64,000 nt of DNA from Paraburkholderia hiiakae (GCF_904848665.1 NZ_CAJHCQ010000003.1:186001-250000), one strand, 5' to 3'. Counted from the first letter of the stretch, positions 34,473 to 44,577 are shown. Notes: a model not told the origin generated them from the letters alone. Numbers and translations: made by a program.

Positions 34473-36569
34473 TCAGGTTGCCGCTTGTGTGACCGAGGTG
34501 GCGCTCTGTTGTGCGCGCAATTCGTCGACGGGAATGTGGCAGAGAATGCGATGGCCGCCGCCCGCGTCGGCAAGCGACGGGGGCGCTTCGTCGCAAATGG
34601 CGCCGACTTTGCGCGGGCAGTGCGCGCTGAAAATGCAGCCGCGCCCCGTGGCCTGCGTGCTGTTTGCTGAAGCCACGCCCAGCGCGCGCGCGGCCAGCAG
34701 CGTTTCTGTATACGGATGCCATGGGCCGTCGAACACCGCGCCGGCCGGACCGTTTTCCACGATGCGGCCCGCGTAGAGCACGACGATGCGATCGGCGAGA
34801 TAGCGCACGACATCCAGGTCATGCGAGATGAACAAGTAGCTCACGCCGCGTTCGCGCTGCAGGCGTGCGAGCAGATTGAGAATCGCGGCCTGCACGGACA
34901 CGTCGAGCGCCGAGGTGGGCTCGTCGCAGATCACGATGCGCGGCTCGCCCGCGAACGCCTGGGCGATTGCCACGCGCTGCTTGAGGCCGCCCGAAAGTTG
35001 CCGCGCGCGTGCCACGAGATAGCGCGCCGGCACGCGCACGGCTTCGAGCAGCCCCGCGATGCGCGATTCGTCCGAGGCTTGGCGATCTGCCTGTGTGTCG
35101 TCACGCGGCCGGGAAAGCGCACGCTCGATCAGCCGTTTCACCGGCAGCGCACGATTGAGCGAGGCGTCCGGATGCTGGAACACGACGCGCAGCGCCGCAC
35201 GCTCGTCGGCGCGACGACGAGCGACGTGAGCGTGCAGGCGCTTGCCGTCGAGTTCGACGGCGCCGCCCGCGTCGGGCGCATTGAGGCCGAGCAGCATTCG
35301 CGCGAGTGTCGTCTTGCCGCTGCCCGATTCGCCTACGAGGCCGAGCGTTTCGCCCGCATGCAACTCGATCGACACGCCGTCGAGTGCGCGCACGGCTTGC
35401 GCGCCGTGTCCGAAGGTGCGCGAGACGTCGAGCGCACGCAGTACGACGCGCGGTTCGGCATCGGGATTCGAAGGGCTATGGCTCGATGTCTGCGAGCCGT
35501 CGCCGCCTCCGATCAGATTCCCGAACGGCAATTCGATCGCGCGTTCGTGATAGTGGCAGCGCGACATCTGCTCGCCGTGCGGCGACGTCATGCGATGCGG
35601 CGGCGGCGCTTCCACGCGGCAACGCGCATCGGCGAGGCGGCAGCGCGGGGCATAGATGCAGCCGGGCGCGCTCGCACCCGGCGCCGGCAACTCGCCCGGT
35701 ATCGTGTCGAGCGCGCCTGCATGCTTGTTGCGCCCATGCGCGGGCAGGCAGCGCAGCAGGCCCACCGTGTACGGATGCCGCGCGCGCTCGAACACGTCGC
35801 GCGTGACGCCTTCCTCGACTAGCCGCCCGGCGTAGAGCACGCCCACGCGTTCGCACATGCGCCCGATCACCGCGAGGTCGTGGCTGATGAGCAGCACCGC
35901 CATGCCCAGCTCCGCGCGCAGCCTCGCGATGAGGTCGAGCACTTCGGCCTCGACGGTGGCGTCGAGGCCCGTGGTCGGTTCGTCGAGGATCAGGAGCGCG
36001 GGGTTCGACGCGAGCGCCATCGCAATCACCACGCGCTGCTGCATCCCGCCCGACAGCTGATGCGCATAGCTCGCCAGCACGCGGCCCGGATCGGCGATGC
36101 GCACGCGTTCGAGCATCGCATGCGAGCGTGAGCGGGCCACGCTCGCGTCGGCGCCCGCGGCTTCGAACGCTTCGTTCAACTGGCGGGCGATGGTGAGCGT
36201 GGGATTGAGCGCACTGGCGGGGTCCTGATAGACCATCGACACGGCGTTGGCGCGCAGCGTGCGCAGGCCGTCGGCGTCGAGCGCGAGTACGTCGTCGCCC
36301 GCAATCGCGATGCGCCCCGCCTTCACGCGGCCGTTGCGCGGGAGATAGCGCAGTGCGGCGAGCGCGACCGTCGACTTGCCGCAGCCCGATTCGCCCACGA
36401 GCCCATACGCTTCGCCGCGCCGGATGCGCAGCGAGACGTCGGTGAGCACGTCGCGCTCGCGCCCGCGCACGCGATAAGCGACGGTGAGGCCGACGAGCGC
36501 GAGCGCGTCGTCGTCGCGCGGCGCGCTGAAGGTGGCGAGAGCAGGGCGTGAAGAAGCGGGGCGGTTCAC
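34473..36569 (-). CDS. Dipeptide/oligopeptide ABC transporter, fused DppD-DppF double ATPase
   Basis: A 698-residue cytosolic protein with two complete ABC modules. First module: Walker A GESGCGKS, signature L-S-G-G-M-Q-Q-R, Walker B LLILDEPTTGLD; second: GESGSGKT, L-S-G-G-L-K-Q-R, IVICDEPTSALD. Each module ends with the OppD/OppF tail (H-P-Y-T..LL, then the Cys-rich GCIYAPRCRLADARC and GCIFSAHCPRKVGAICDE). It begins with GTG overlapping the permease stop (GTGA), so the frame upstream of it belongs to neighbouring shadow sequence. The fusion replaces separate DppD and DppF proteins; it powers the importer encoded by the next three genes. Confidence 0.93.
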   Translation of the reverse strand: MNRPASSRPALATFSAPRDDDALALVGLTVAYRVRGRERDVLTDVSLRIRRGEAYGLVGESGCGKSTVALAALRYLPRNGRVKAGRIAIAGDDVLALDADGLRTLRANAVSMVYQDPASALNPTLTIARQLNEAFEAAGADASVARSRSHAMLERVRIADPGRVLASYAHQLSGGMQQRVVIAMALASNPALLILDEPTTGLDATVEAEVLDLIARLRAELGMAVLLISHDLAVIGRMCERVGVLYAGRLVEEGVTRDVFERARHPYTVGLLRCLPAHGRNKHAGALDTIPGELPAPGASAPGCIYAPRCRLADARCRVEAPPPHRMTSPHGEQMSRCHYHERAIELPFGNLIGGGDGSQTSSHSPSNPDAEPRVVLRALDVSRTFGHGAQAVRALDGVSIELHAGETLGLVGESGSGKTTLARMLLGLNAPDAGGAVELDGKRLHAHVARRRADERAALRVVFQHPDASLNRALPVKRLIERALSRPRDDTQADRQASDESRIAGLLEAVRVPARYLVARARQLSGGLKQRVAIAQAFAGEPRIVICDEPTSALDVSVQAAILNLLARLQRERGVSYLFISHDLDVVRYLADRIVVLYAGRIVENGPAGAVFDGPWHPYTETLLAARALGVASANSTQATGRGCIFSAHCPRKVGAICDEAPPSLADAGGGHRILCHIPVDELRAQQSATSVTQAAT

Positions 36570-37477
36570 GATTGGAGCACCTCGCGCAGGCTGTCGGCGA
36601 TGAGGTTCACGGCGACCACGAGCGAGGCGATGGCGAGCGCGTCGAACGCCACGGTCCACCATGCGCCGCCCGCGAGCAGGGTGTACGACTCGGCGAGCGC
36701 GAGCCCCCAGTCGGCGGACGGCGGCTGGATGCCGAAGCCGAGGAACGAGAGCGTCGCCACCGCGAAGATCGCATAGCCCAGGCGCACCGTCCCCTCGACG
36801 ACGATGGGCGGCCATACGTTGGGCAGGATCTCGGTGAACATCACGGCGAATGCGTTCGCGCCGCGCAAACGCGCCGCCGCCACGTAGTCGAGATGGCGCT
36901 CGGCGAGCACGGCGGCGCGCACCGTGCGCGCGATGAGCGGCGCGAACGTAATGCCGATCACGAGCACCACGGCGAGATTCGAGGCGCCCACGGCCGCGAG
37001 CACGAGCAGCGCGACGATCACGAGCGGCAGCGCGAGCACCGCGTCGAGCGTGCGCGCGACGAGGGTGCCGAATGCGCCTTCGAAATAGCCCGTGACGAGC
37101 CCGAGCGCCGCGCCCGCGAGCGTCCCGACGAGCGTGGCGAGCGGCGCGATCGTGAGGATGTCGCGCGCGCCCACGATCACGCGCGAGCAGATGTCGCGGC
37201 CGAGCTGATCGGTGCCGCACCAGTGCGTAGGGTCGGGCGGCAGGAGCGAACTGAGCGGGTCGGACGCGTAGGCGTCGTGCGGCGCGAACCACGGGCCCGC
37301 GAGTGCGCAGACGATCCACCACACGAGGATCAAGGCACCCGCGACGAACGAGGGCGAGCGAAGGAGCAGATGCAGCGTGTCGCGCAGACGCGTGTCGGCA
37401 AGCGCTGCTTCGCCCGGCTCGCCCGGCGGTTGCGCATCGGGCGGTTCGCCGCCCGGAGAAATTGCTTCGGAAGCCAT
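36566..37477 (-). CDS. Peptide/nickel ABC transporter permease, DppC type
   Basis: A 303-residue inner-membrane permease, with about six helices and the coupling EAA-type loop AARLRGANAFAVMFTEILPN (about 205-224). The extracytoplasmic N-terminal segment HWCGTDQLGRDICSRVIVGARD is the DppC/OppC signature. The N-terminal 35 residues are Pro-rich and cytosolic. Start at the ATG 37477; stop overlaps the GTG of the ATPase gene. Second permease of the operon SBP-DppB-DppC-DppDF. Confidence 0.93.
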   Translation of the reverse strand: MASEAISPGGEPPDAQPPGEPGEAALADTRLRDTLHLLLRSPSFVAGALILVWWIVCALAGPWFAPHDAYASDPLSSLLPPDPTHWCGTDQLGRDICSRVIVGARDILTIAPLATLVGTLAGAALGLVTGYFEGAFGTLVARTLDAVLALPLVIVALLVLAAVGASNLAVVLVIGITFAPLIARTVRAAVLAERHLDYVAAARLRGANAFAVMFTEILPNVWPPIVVEGTVRLGYAIFAVATLSFLGFGIQPPSADWGLALAESYTLLAGGAWWTVAFDALAIASLVVAVNLIADSLREVLQS

Positions 37478-37482
37478 AGCGT

Positions 37483-38505
37483 TTATGCGCCTCCCGGCGT
37501 GCGCAGGCGCGGGTCGAGGAACGCGTGCAGCGCGTCGGCGGCGAGATTGGCGAGCGTGTAGACCGCGCCCACCGCAAGCACGCCTGCTTCGAGCAACGGA
37601 AAGTCTTTGGCTTTCGCGGCGTTGAAGATGAGGGAGCCTACGCCCGGATAACGGAACAGCGATTCGACCACGACGAGTCCGCCGATCAGATAACCGAGCT
37701 GCGTGGCCGCCACCGTCACGCTGGGCAAGAGCGCATTGCGCAGGACGTGCCGCACGATCACGACGTGGCTCGGCAGCCCTTTGAGAATCGCGGTGCGCGT
37801 GTAGTCGGCATCGAGCGCCGTGATCGTGCCCGCGCGCGCGATGCGCGCGAGGTAGCCGAAGAACACCAGCACGAGCGGCAGCACGGGCAGCACGAGATGG
37901 CGCAATTGTTCGAGCGCGCCTGCGCCGGTGGGCGCGGTGGCTTCGATGGGCAACCAGCGCAGCCACACGCCGAAGATGAGGATCAGCACGATCGACGAGA
38001 CGAACTCCGGCACGGCGCTCGCGCACAGGCCGCCCGTGCTGACCGCGCGGTCGATCAGGCGGCCTTCGTGGAGTGCCGCCCACACGCCGCCCGCAATGCC
38101 GAGCGGCACCACCACCACGAATGCGAGCACGCCGAGCTTTGCCGACTGCAACAGCGCGTCGCTCACGAATGGCGCCACGGGCTGCTTGTAGCTCCACGAC
38201 ATGCCGAAGTCGCCGCGCAGCGCATGCGTGATCCACGAGGCGTACTGATCGAGCACGGGCCGGTCCGCGCCCAGCTCATGATTGAGCGCGGCCACGGCAC
38301 GCGCATCGGCGAGCGGCCCGAGCACGGCGCGCCCGATGTCGCCAGGCAGCAGCTGGCCGCCCGCGAACACGAGCACCGAAAGCAGCCAGAGCGAGAAGAT
38401 CGCCCAGGCGGCGCGCCTGCCAAGAAAGCGCGCGACGCCCGCGCGCGCAGCGAATGCGCGCACGATGCCGGTCGGATTCGACATGGGCGGGAGCGGAGTA
38501 GCCAT
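37483..38505 (-). CDS. Peptide/nickel ABC transporter permease, DppB type
   Basis: A 340-residue inner-membrane permease. An N-terminal helix (WAIFSLWLLSVLVFAGGQLLPGD) is followed by a periplasmic segment (LGADRPVLDQYASWITHALRGDFGMSWSYKQPV), typical of DppB/OppB, and five further helices; the cytosolic coupling loop is TAILKGLPSHVVIVRHVLRNALLPS. An ATG eight codons later (MSNPTG) is another possible start. The gene is separated from DppC by five bases. Confidence 0.93.
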   Translation of the reverse strand: MATPLPPMSNPTGIVRAFAARAGVARFLGRRAAWAIFSLWLLSVLVFAGGQLLPGDIGRAVLGPLADARAVAALNHELGADRPVLDQYASWITHALRGDFGMSWSYKQPVAPFVSDALLQSAKLGVLAFVVVVPLGIAGGVWAALHEGRLIDRAVSTGGLCASAVPEFVSSIVLILIFGVWLRWLPIEATAPTGAGALEQLRHLVLPVLPLVLVFFGYLARIARAGTITALDADYTRTAILKGLPSHVVIVRHVLRNALLPSVTVAATQLGYLIGGLVVVESLFRYPGVGSLIFNAAKAKDFPLLEAGVLAVGAVYTLANLAADALHAFLDPRLRTPGGA

Positions 38506-38544
38506 CGGACCTCCGTTTCGGGTGCGCTAGCCTCGCGTGCCGGC

Positions 38545-40221
38545 TCAGGCGGCGAGCGTCGCGCGGTCGAAATAGAGCTGGGCGAGCGCCGTGAAGCGCA
38601 CACCGGAAAGCGCGGCGCGCTGCGCGATCAACTGGTCGTAGAAGTACGGGATGATCACGGGCGTCTCGTCGAGCAACAGCGTCTGGATCTGCCTCGCCAC
38701 CTGCTTCTGGGCCGCCACGTCGAGCGTCGCCGCGAACTGCGCGACCAGCTTGTCGTACTGCGCGTTGCGAAAGTGCGCAGCATTCCACGTGCCGCCCGAG
38801 GTGAGCGGCGCGTTGAGAAACACGTTCGGCACGCCCCGATGCCCGTAGTCGGTCATGCCGAGCGGCGAGTCGAGCCAGTCCGATTTGCCGAACGTGCCCG
38901 CGCCGTAGTACTGCGACTGGCTCTCCACCTTGAGCGCGATGCGAATGCCGACCGCCTTCGCCGCGTTCTGCACGACCACGGCGAGGTCCGGCAGCTCCAT
39001 GTACTTTTCGGTGGTGAGCGGCACGTCGAAGCCGTTGGCCACGCCCGCCTGCGCGAGCAACTCGCGTGCCTTCGCGACATCGAGCTTGCGCTGGGGTACG
39101 TCTGTCGCCGTAGAAGGGAAGATGGGCGCGAACGGACTGTCGTTGCCCACCACGGCGCGGCCCTTGAAGAGTCCGCGCACGAGCACGTCACGATCGAGCG
39201 CAAGCGCGAGCGCCTGGCGCACCCGCTTGTCCTTGAACGCGGGCGAGTCGTTGCGCATGTGGATCTGGCGATGCGCGCTCGAGCGCACGCCGATCACCTT
39301 GAAGTCGGGATTGTTCAGGATGCCGATGCCGCCCTGCACGGTGAAAGTGCCCATCACGTCGGCCTGGTGGCCCTGCAGCGCGAGCAACTGTGCCTGCTCG
39401 TCGGCGTAGAACGCGAATTCCACGCGCGCGGGCAGCGCCTTGTCGCCCCAATAGTCGGGATTGCGCACGAAGCTCACGCCGCGCCGCGCTTCGAATTTGT
39501 CGAGCTTGAATGGCCCCGTGCCGATGAAGCTCTTTTCGTAATTGCCCGCATAGTTGGCGGGCAGCATCACGGCGTTGTAGTTGTCCGAAGAAACGTAGTA
39601 GGCGAAGTTGCCGTTGGGCGCGTCGAGATGGAACTCGACCGTGTGCTCGTCGATGGCCTTCGTACCGCCTTTCGAGAGCACGCCCTTGAGTACCGACAGC
39701 GCCGCCGACCCGGTTGCCGGATCGGCGAGGCGATCGAAGGTCGCTACCACGTCTTTCGCGCCGAACGGCTGGCCGTCGTGGAATTTCACGTTGGGGCGCA
39801 GCTTGAACGTCCAGACGTCTGCTTTCGCGTTGGCTTGCCACGAGAGCGCGAGGGCGGGCTGCAGATGGCCTTGCGCGTCGTCGTTGGCGAGGAATTCGCC
39901 GGTTTGGTTCAGGAGACACAGCCCGCCCGCATCGGTCACGGTGAGCGGATCGACGGCGCCCGCAGGCATGAGGTGCGCCACGCGGATCGTCTGCTCGCCA
40001 GGCTTGCCCGCGGCCTGGGCGTGCGCGCTGCGTGGCACGCTGAGCCCCGCAAAGGCGGGCAGCGCCGCGAGGCCGACCGCGCTCGCATAGCGCAGCAGCT
40101 CGCGGCGCGTCAGGCGGCCGGCAACGAATTCGTCGAGAGCATGGTTGCCATGGTCGTCGGCCTGAGGGCGCAACGCTTCGAGGCGGCAGAGGAGCGGACG
40201 GCGGGACTGCGGTCGTTTCAT
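38545..40221 (-). CDS. Peptide ABC transporter substrate-binding protein (DppA/OppA-like)
   Basis: A 558-residue periplasmic binding protein of the SBP_bac_5 family. An unusual 45-residue charged N-terminus precedes a twin-arginine-like signal (L-T-R-R-E-L-L-R-Y-A-S) and a hydrophobic core ending S-A-H-A-Q, so export may be by Tat. Family features include TFKLRPNVKFHDGQPFGAKDV, IGTGPFKLDKF, VRNPDYWG and PVIIPYFYDQ. First gene of the importer operon, 39 bases upstream of DppB. Ligand could be a peptide, a heme-like compound or a nickel chelate; sequence does not decide. Confidence 0.92.
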   Translation of the reverse strand: MKRPQSRRPLLCRLEALRPQADDHGNHALDEFVAGRLTRRELLRYASAVGLAALPAFAGLSVPRSAHAQAAGKPGEQTIRVAHLMPAGAVDPLTVTDAGGLCLLNQTGEFLANDDAQGHLQPALALSWQANAKADVWTFKLRPNVKFHDGQPFGAKDVVATFDRLADPATGSAALSVLKGVLSKGGTKAIDEHTVEFHLDAPNGNFAYYVSSDNYNAVMLPANYAGNYEKSFIGTGPFKLDKFEARRGVSFVRNPDYWGDKALPARVEFAFYADEQAQLLALQGHQADVMGTFTVQGGIGILNNPDFKVIGVRSSAHRQIHMRNDSPAFKDKRVRQALALALDRDVLVRGLFKGRAVVGNDSPFAPIFPSTATDVPQRKLDVAKARELLAQAGVANGFDVPLTTEKYMELPDLAVVVQNAAKAVGIRIALKVESQSQYYGAGTFGKSDWLDSPLGMTDYGHRGVPNVFLNAPLTSGGTWNAAHFRNAQYDKLVAQFAATLDVAAQKQVARQIQTLLLDETPVIIPYFYDQLIAQRAALSGVRFTALAQLYFDRATLAA

Positions 40222-40439
40222 CGGTGCGGGTTTCCGTGCGATTCCGTTCAGGGGACGCGCGAGGCCCGAGGGCGTACGCGACGGCGGCATGCGGTACGGC
40301 AGACGACGAATGGGTGCAGCTAAGTGAGACTAAGCGCGAAACCAGGCGAATCGATTGATGAGGCTACTGTGCGCAATAGCTGGGGCTAGTTTACGCGCTT
40401 TCGGCAAACGAGGCGAAGGGTAGGGTTTCGCGGGGTTGC

Positions 40440-40481
40440 GCGCACGTGGCGCGCCGTGCGAGGAACGGCGCACGTGGCGCG
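40440..40481. repeat. 14-bp direct repeat with CACGTG core
   Basis: GCGCACGTGGCGCG occurs at 40440-40453 and 40468-40481. Each copy is itself nearly palindromic around CACGTG. The position just after the NiCoT stop suggests a role as a weak terminator or binding site, but no T-run follows. Confidence 0.35.
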
Positions 40482-40487
40482 TGCGTT

Positions 40488-41507
40488 TTAGCGGGCCGCG
40501 GCGGGCCGGCTCCAGCGATGGAACAGCACCGAGCCGATCCAGCACGCGATGAACGCCGCGACAATGCCGTAGCCCAGCTCGCCGAAGCGCGCGTTCAGGC
40601 CGGCTATGAGTGTCCACGCGCCGCCGCTTGCGCCGAGCTTGTCGGCGATGAGCCCCAATGCTTCAACGCCGCCGATCACGATCGCCACGAGCGCGGAGAC
40701 GAACGTGATGCTCGCGTTGTAGTAGAGCTTGCGTCTGGGGTCGTCCATGGCCCATCCGTAGGCGTGGACCATCAGCACGTTGTCGGTGGAATCGACGAGC
40801 GTCATGCCCGCGGTGAAAAGCGCGGGGAACACGAGAATCGAATACATCGGCAAGCCCTTGCCCGCTTCGGCGGCGGCGATGGCGAGCAGGCCGATTTCGG
40901 TGGCCGTGTCGAAGCCGAGGCCGAACAGCACACCCACGGGATACAGGTGCCAGCTCTTCGTGACGAGTGCGAAGAGCGGACGCAGTGCGCGCGAAAAGAG
41001 GCCGGCGGGAGCGGGTGCATCGGCGGCCGCGAGCGTCGCGTCGTCGCCGTGTTGCGCGCGCCGGTAACGCATCCATACGTCGCGCAGGATCACGAGGTTC
41101 ACGCCCGCGAGCACCAGCAGAAACGTCGACGAAACGAGCGTGCCGATCGTCGAGCCGATCTCGTGGAACTGCTCGAAGCGGCCATGCAGGGAGAGCGCCG
41201 TGAGCGCGATGCCGAGCGTGGCGACGATCACGACCGTCGAGTGGCCGAGCGAGAACGCGAGACCCACGCCGAGCGGGCGCTCGCCCTGCTGCATGAGTTT
41301 GCGCGTGACGGCGTCGATGGCGGCGATGTGGTCGGCGTCCACCGCGTGGCGCAGGCCGAAGCCGTAGGCGAGCAATGCCGTACCGAGCAGCAGCGGGTAG
41401 TGGCGAAACGCGATCAGCGCCCACACCCACGCGCCGAGATTGACGGCGATGAGCACGGCATAGAGCGCAATCAGGCGAGCGCGCAGCGAGGCGGCGGGTG
41501 TCGTCAT
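40488..41507 (-). CDS. Nickel/cobalt permease (NiCoT, HoxN/NixA family)
   Basis: A 339-residue inner-membrane protein with about eight helices that takes up Ni2+ or Co2+. The family signature H54-A-V-D-A-D-H-I (54-61) in the second helix is intact, as are FSLGHSTVV (about 85-93), GFDTATEIGLL and the L-V-D-S-T-D-N segment. The start at 41507 is 29 bases after the stop of a histidine-rich cupin gene on the same strand, and they are probably co-transcribed. The long frame upstream is a shadow of that gene. No hydrogenase or urease genes are in the window. Confidence 0.94.
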   Translation of the reverse strand: MTTPAASLRARLIALYAVLIAVNLGAWVWALIAFRHYPLLLGTALLAYGFGLRHAVDADHIAAIDAVTRKLMQQGERPLGVGLAFSLGHSTVVIVATLGIALTALSLHGRFEQFHEIGSTIGTLVSSTFLLVLAGVNLVILRDVWMRYRRAQHGDDATLAAADAPAPAGLFSRALRPLFALVTKSWHLYPVGVLFGLGFDTATEIGLLAIAAAEAGKGLPMYSILVFPALFTAGMTLVDSTDNVLMVHAYGWAMDDPRRKLYYNASITFVSALVAIVIGGVEALGLIADKLGASGGAWTLIAGLNARFGELGYGIVAAFIACWIGSVLFHRWSRPAAAR

Positions 41508-41536
41508 CGCGTCAGTGTGGACTCGTGGCCAGGTGT

Positions 41537-42055
41537 TCAATGGTCGTGCGGATGGCGGTGGATCGGATCGACCCAGTACACGGTTTCCGGCGCTTCGACG
41601 GCGTCGATGTTCAGGTTCACCACCACGGCCTCGTTGTCGCTGCGCACGAGCACGCATTCGAGCGGATCGTCGGTGCTCGCGTTGATCTCCTGGTGCGGCA
41701 CGTAGGGCGGCACGAAGATGAAGTCGCCAGGGCCGGCCTCGGCCGTGAACTCCAGATGCTCGCCCCAGCGCATGCGCGCGTGACCGCGCACGACGTAGAT
41801 CACGCTTTCCAGCGCGCCGTGATGATGCGCGCCCGTCTTCGCGTTCGGATGGATCGTTACCGTGCCCGCCCAGATTTTTTGCGCGCCCACGCGCGCCGCG
41901 TTGATTGCGGCCGCGCGGTTCATGCCAGGCGTTTGTGCGGTGTTCGTGTCGAGCTGATCGCCGCGTATCACCTTGACGCCGTTTTCGCGCCAGTCGATGG
42001 GTGCGTCGTCGTGAGGGTGTTCATGAGGATGCGCATGGTCGTGATCGTGACTCAT
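41537..42055 (-). CDS. Cupin-domain protein with His-rich ends
   Basis: A 172-residue protein. Residues about 60-145 form a cupin domain (KTGAHHHGALESVIYVVRGHARM, PGDFIFVPPYVPHQEINAS) with several His that would bind a metal. The N-terminus has seven His in alternating positions (residues 3-15) and the C-terminus ends P-I-H-R-H-P-H-D-H. Such tails suit storage or handing-over of Ni2+ or Co2+. It is upstream of the NiCoT permease and shares its direction. No signal peptide, so cytosolic. Confidence 0.88.
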   Translation of the reverse strand: MSHDHDHAHPHEHPHDDAPIDWRENGVKVIRGDQLDTNTAQTPGMNRAAAINAARVGAQKIWAGTVTIHPNAKTGAHHHGALESVIYVVRGHARMRWGEHLEFTAEAGPGDFIFVPPYVPHQEINASTDDPLECVLVRSDNEAVVVNLNIDAVEAPETVYWVDPIHRHPHDH

Positions 42056-42134
42056 CGTCGTGTCTCCTTGACTGTGGGCGTCGCAGTGTTATCGCCGCAT
42101 TGTGGCATGGTCAAAATTGCGCCGCGCGCATGTA

Positions 42135-42163
42135 AAAAAGCCCGTCCGCAAGGGACGGGCTTT
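42135..42163 (-). terminator. Terminator after the second EF-G gene
   Basis: Six A, GCCCGTCC, loop, GGACGGGC and TTT. Read on the minus strand it follows the EF-G stop and has the longer T-run, so it mainly ends that transcript before the cupin gene. Confidence 0.88.
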
Positions 42164-42196
42164 CGTGTGCACAGCAACGCCTGCACGTCGCCTGCA

Positions 42197-44305
42197 TTAC
42201 GCCTTCTTCGCGTTGATGACCGCTTCGGCCACGTTCTGCGGCGTTTCCGCGTAGTGCTTGAACTCCATCGTGTAGGTGGCGCGGCCTTGCGTGAGCGACC
42301 GCAGTGACGTCGAGTAGCCGAACATCTCCGAGAGCGGCACTTCGGCGCGCACGATCTTGCCGCCGCCGCCCGCGATGTCCTCCATGCCCTGCACGATGCC
42401 GCGACGGCTCGACAGGTCACCCATCACGTTGCCCATGAAGTCTTCAGGCGTTTCCACTTCCACGGCCATCATCGGCTCGAGCAGGATCGGCTTCGCCTTG
42501 CGCATCGCATCCTTGAAGGCCATCGAACCGGCCATGCGGAAGGCGTTTTCGTTCGAGTCCACGTCGTGGTACGAGCCGAACGTGAGCGTGACCTTCGTGT
42601 CGACCACGGGGTAGCCCGCGAGCACGCCGGCCTTCAGCGTCTCCTGAATGCCCTTGTCGACAGCCGGGATGAACTCGCGCGGAATCACGCCGCCCTTGAT
42701 GGCGTCGACGAATTCGTAGCCCTTGCCCGGCGGCTGCGGTTCGAGCGTGATGACCGCATGGCCGTACTGGCCGCGCCCGCCCGACTGCTTGACGAACTTG
42801 CCTTCCACATCTTCGACCTTGTTCTTCACCGTCTCGCGATACGCGACCTGCGGTTTGCCGACCGTCGCCTCCACGCCGAACTCGCGCCTCATGCGGTCGA
42901 CGAGAATTTCCAGGTGCAGCTCGCCCATGCCCGAGATGATGGTCTGGCCGGACTCTTCATCGGTTTGCACGCGGAAAGAGGGGTCTTCCTGTGCAAGACG
43001 GTTGAGCGCGATGCCCATCTTTTCCTGGTCGGCCTTGGTCTTCGGCTCGACGGCCTGCGAGATCACGGGCTCGGGGAAGATCATCCGTTCGAGCACGATG
43101 GCATGCGCCGGATCGCAGAGCGTGTCGCCCGTCGTCGCTTCTTTCAGGCCCACCGCTGCCGCGATATCGCCCGCGCGGACTTCCTTGATTTCCTTGCGCT
43201 CATTCGCGTGCATCTGCAGGATGCGGCCGAGGCGCTCCTTCTTGTCCTTGGTCGCGTTGAGCACCGTGTCGCCCGAATTCACCACGCCCGAATAGACGCG
43301 GAAGAAGATCAGCTGCCCGACGAACGGGTCGGTCATGATCTTGAAGGCGAGCGCCGAGAACGGTTCCTCGTCGCTTGGGTGGCGCTCGATTTCCTTGTCG
43401 TGGAGGTCGTGGCCGAGAATCGCGGGCACGTCCACCGGCGAGGGCAGATAGTCGATCACGGCGTCCAGCATGGCCTGCACGCCCTTGTTCTTGAACGCGC
43501 TGCCACAGAGCATCGGCACGATCTCGTTGGCGATCGTGCGCTTGCGCAGGCCGCCCTTGATTTCCTCTTCGGTCAGGCTCTCGTGGTCGTGAAGGTACTT
43601 TTCGAGCAGCGTTTCGTCGGCTTCGGCGGCGGCTTCGACCATCTTCCCGCGCCACTCATGCGCAAGCTCGATGAGATTCGCGGGGATCTCTTCATACGCG
43701 AACTTCACACCCTGGCTCTCGTCGTCCCAGACGATCGCCTTCATCTTCACGAGATCGACCACGCCCTGAAAGTGATCCTCCGCGCCCACCGGAATCTGGA
43801 TAGGCACGGCCACGCCTTTGAGACGCTCGCCGATCTGCCGCTGCACGCGGAAGAAGTCCGCGCCCACGCGGTCCATCTTGTTGACGAACGCAATGCGCGG
43901 GACCTTGTACTTGTTCGCCTGGCGCCACACGGTTTCCGACTGCGGCTGCACGCCGCCCACGGAGTCGTACACCATGCACGCGCCGTCTAGCACGCGCATG
44001 GAGCGCTCCACTTCGATCGTGAAGTCCACGTGCCCCGGGGTGTCGATGATGTTGATGCGGTGTTCGGGGTAATTGCCGGCCATGCCCTTCCAGAACGCGG
44101 TGGTCGCGGCCGAGGTGATCGTGATGCCGCGTTCCTGTTCCTGCTCCATCCAGTCCATGGTCGCCGCGCCGTCGTGAACCTCGCCGAGCTTGTGATTCAC
44201 GCCGGTGTAGAAAAGGATGCGCTCGGTCGTCGTGGTTTTACCGGCGTCGATGTGAGCGCTGATCCCGATGTTGCGATAGCGCTCGATGGGGGTCTTGCGA
44301 GGCAC
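42197..44305 (-). CDS. fusA: Elongation factor G, second copy
   Basis: A 702-residue translational GTPase that moves tRNA and mRNA through the ribosome. GTPase motifs: G1 A-H-I-D-A-G-K-T (residues 17-24), G3 D-T-P-G-H, G4 N-K-M-D; then domains II to V with RGITI effector region and [16 protein letters not shown] lies six bases before a GTG at 44305. It is not in a str operon (no rpsL, rpsG or tufA), so it is probably the second EF-G of a two-copy genome. It lies alone, with a terminator behind it. Confidence 0.95.
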   Translation of the reverse strand: MPRKTPIERYRNIGISAHIDAGKTTTTERILFYTGVNHKLGEVHDGAATMDWMEQEQERGITITSAATTAFWKGMAGNYPEHRINIIDTPGHVDFTIEVERSMRVLDGACMVYDSVGGVQPQSETVWRQANKYKVPRIAFVNKMDRVGADFFRVQRQIGERLKGVAVPIQIPVGAEDHFQGVVDLVKMKAIVWDDESQGVKFAYEEIPANLIELAHEWRGKMVEAAAEADETLLEKYLHDHESLTEEEIKGGLRKRTIANEIVPMLCGSAFKNKGVQAMLDAVIDYLPSPVDVPAILGHDLHDKEIERHPSDEEPFSALAFKIMTDPFVGQLIFFRVYSGVVNSGDTVLNATKDKKERLGRILQMHANERKEIKEVRAGDIAAAVGLKEATTGDTLCDPAHAIVLERMIFPEPVISQAVEPKTKADQEKMGIALNRLAQEDPSFRVQTDEESGQTIISGMGELHLEILVDRMRREFGVEATVGKPQVAYRETVKNKVEDVEGKFVKQSGGRGQYGHAVITLEPQPPGKGYEFVDAIKGGVIPREFIPAVDKGIQETLKAGVLAGYPVVDTKVTLTFGSYHDVDSNENAFRMAGSMAFKDAMRKAKPILLEPMMAVEVETPEDFMGNVMGDLSSRRGIVQGMEDIAGGGGKIVRAEVPLSEMFGYSTSLRSLTQGRATYTMEFKHYAETPQNVAEAVINAKKA

Positions 44306-44577
44306 GGTGATCTCCTTGGAATGACGCGCCATGGAAGCTGCCGGGCGGCACGCGGCGCGGCCAGCGCGCGGCCCGATGCGCCACAAGGCACGCGCGGTTG
44401 TGGCACGCGCCATGTGGGGGACTACTAGCATAGCGCTTGCGCGCCGGTTTTGCTGGACGCATGTCGCGGCGCGGGAAGACGGCCGAAGCGGGCCGAAGCG
44501 GCGCCAGGCGGGGCGCCGCGCACGCGGACCCTTGCGCACCGCTTGTGGGTACCATTTGTGAATCGAAACGTGGGCAC

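Noticed and set aside
42056..42134. NikR-type operator or metal riboswitch before the cupin/NiCoT pair.
   Set aside because: No GTATGA-N16-TCATAC type dyad and no riboswitch core was seen.
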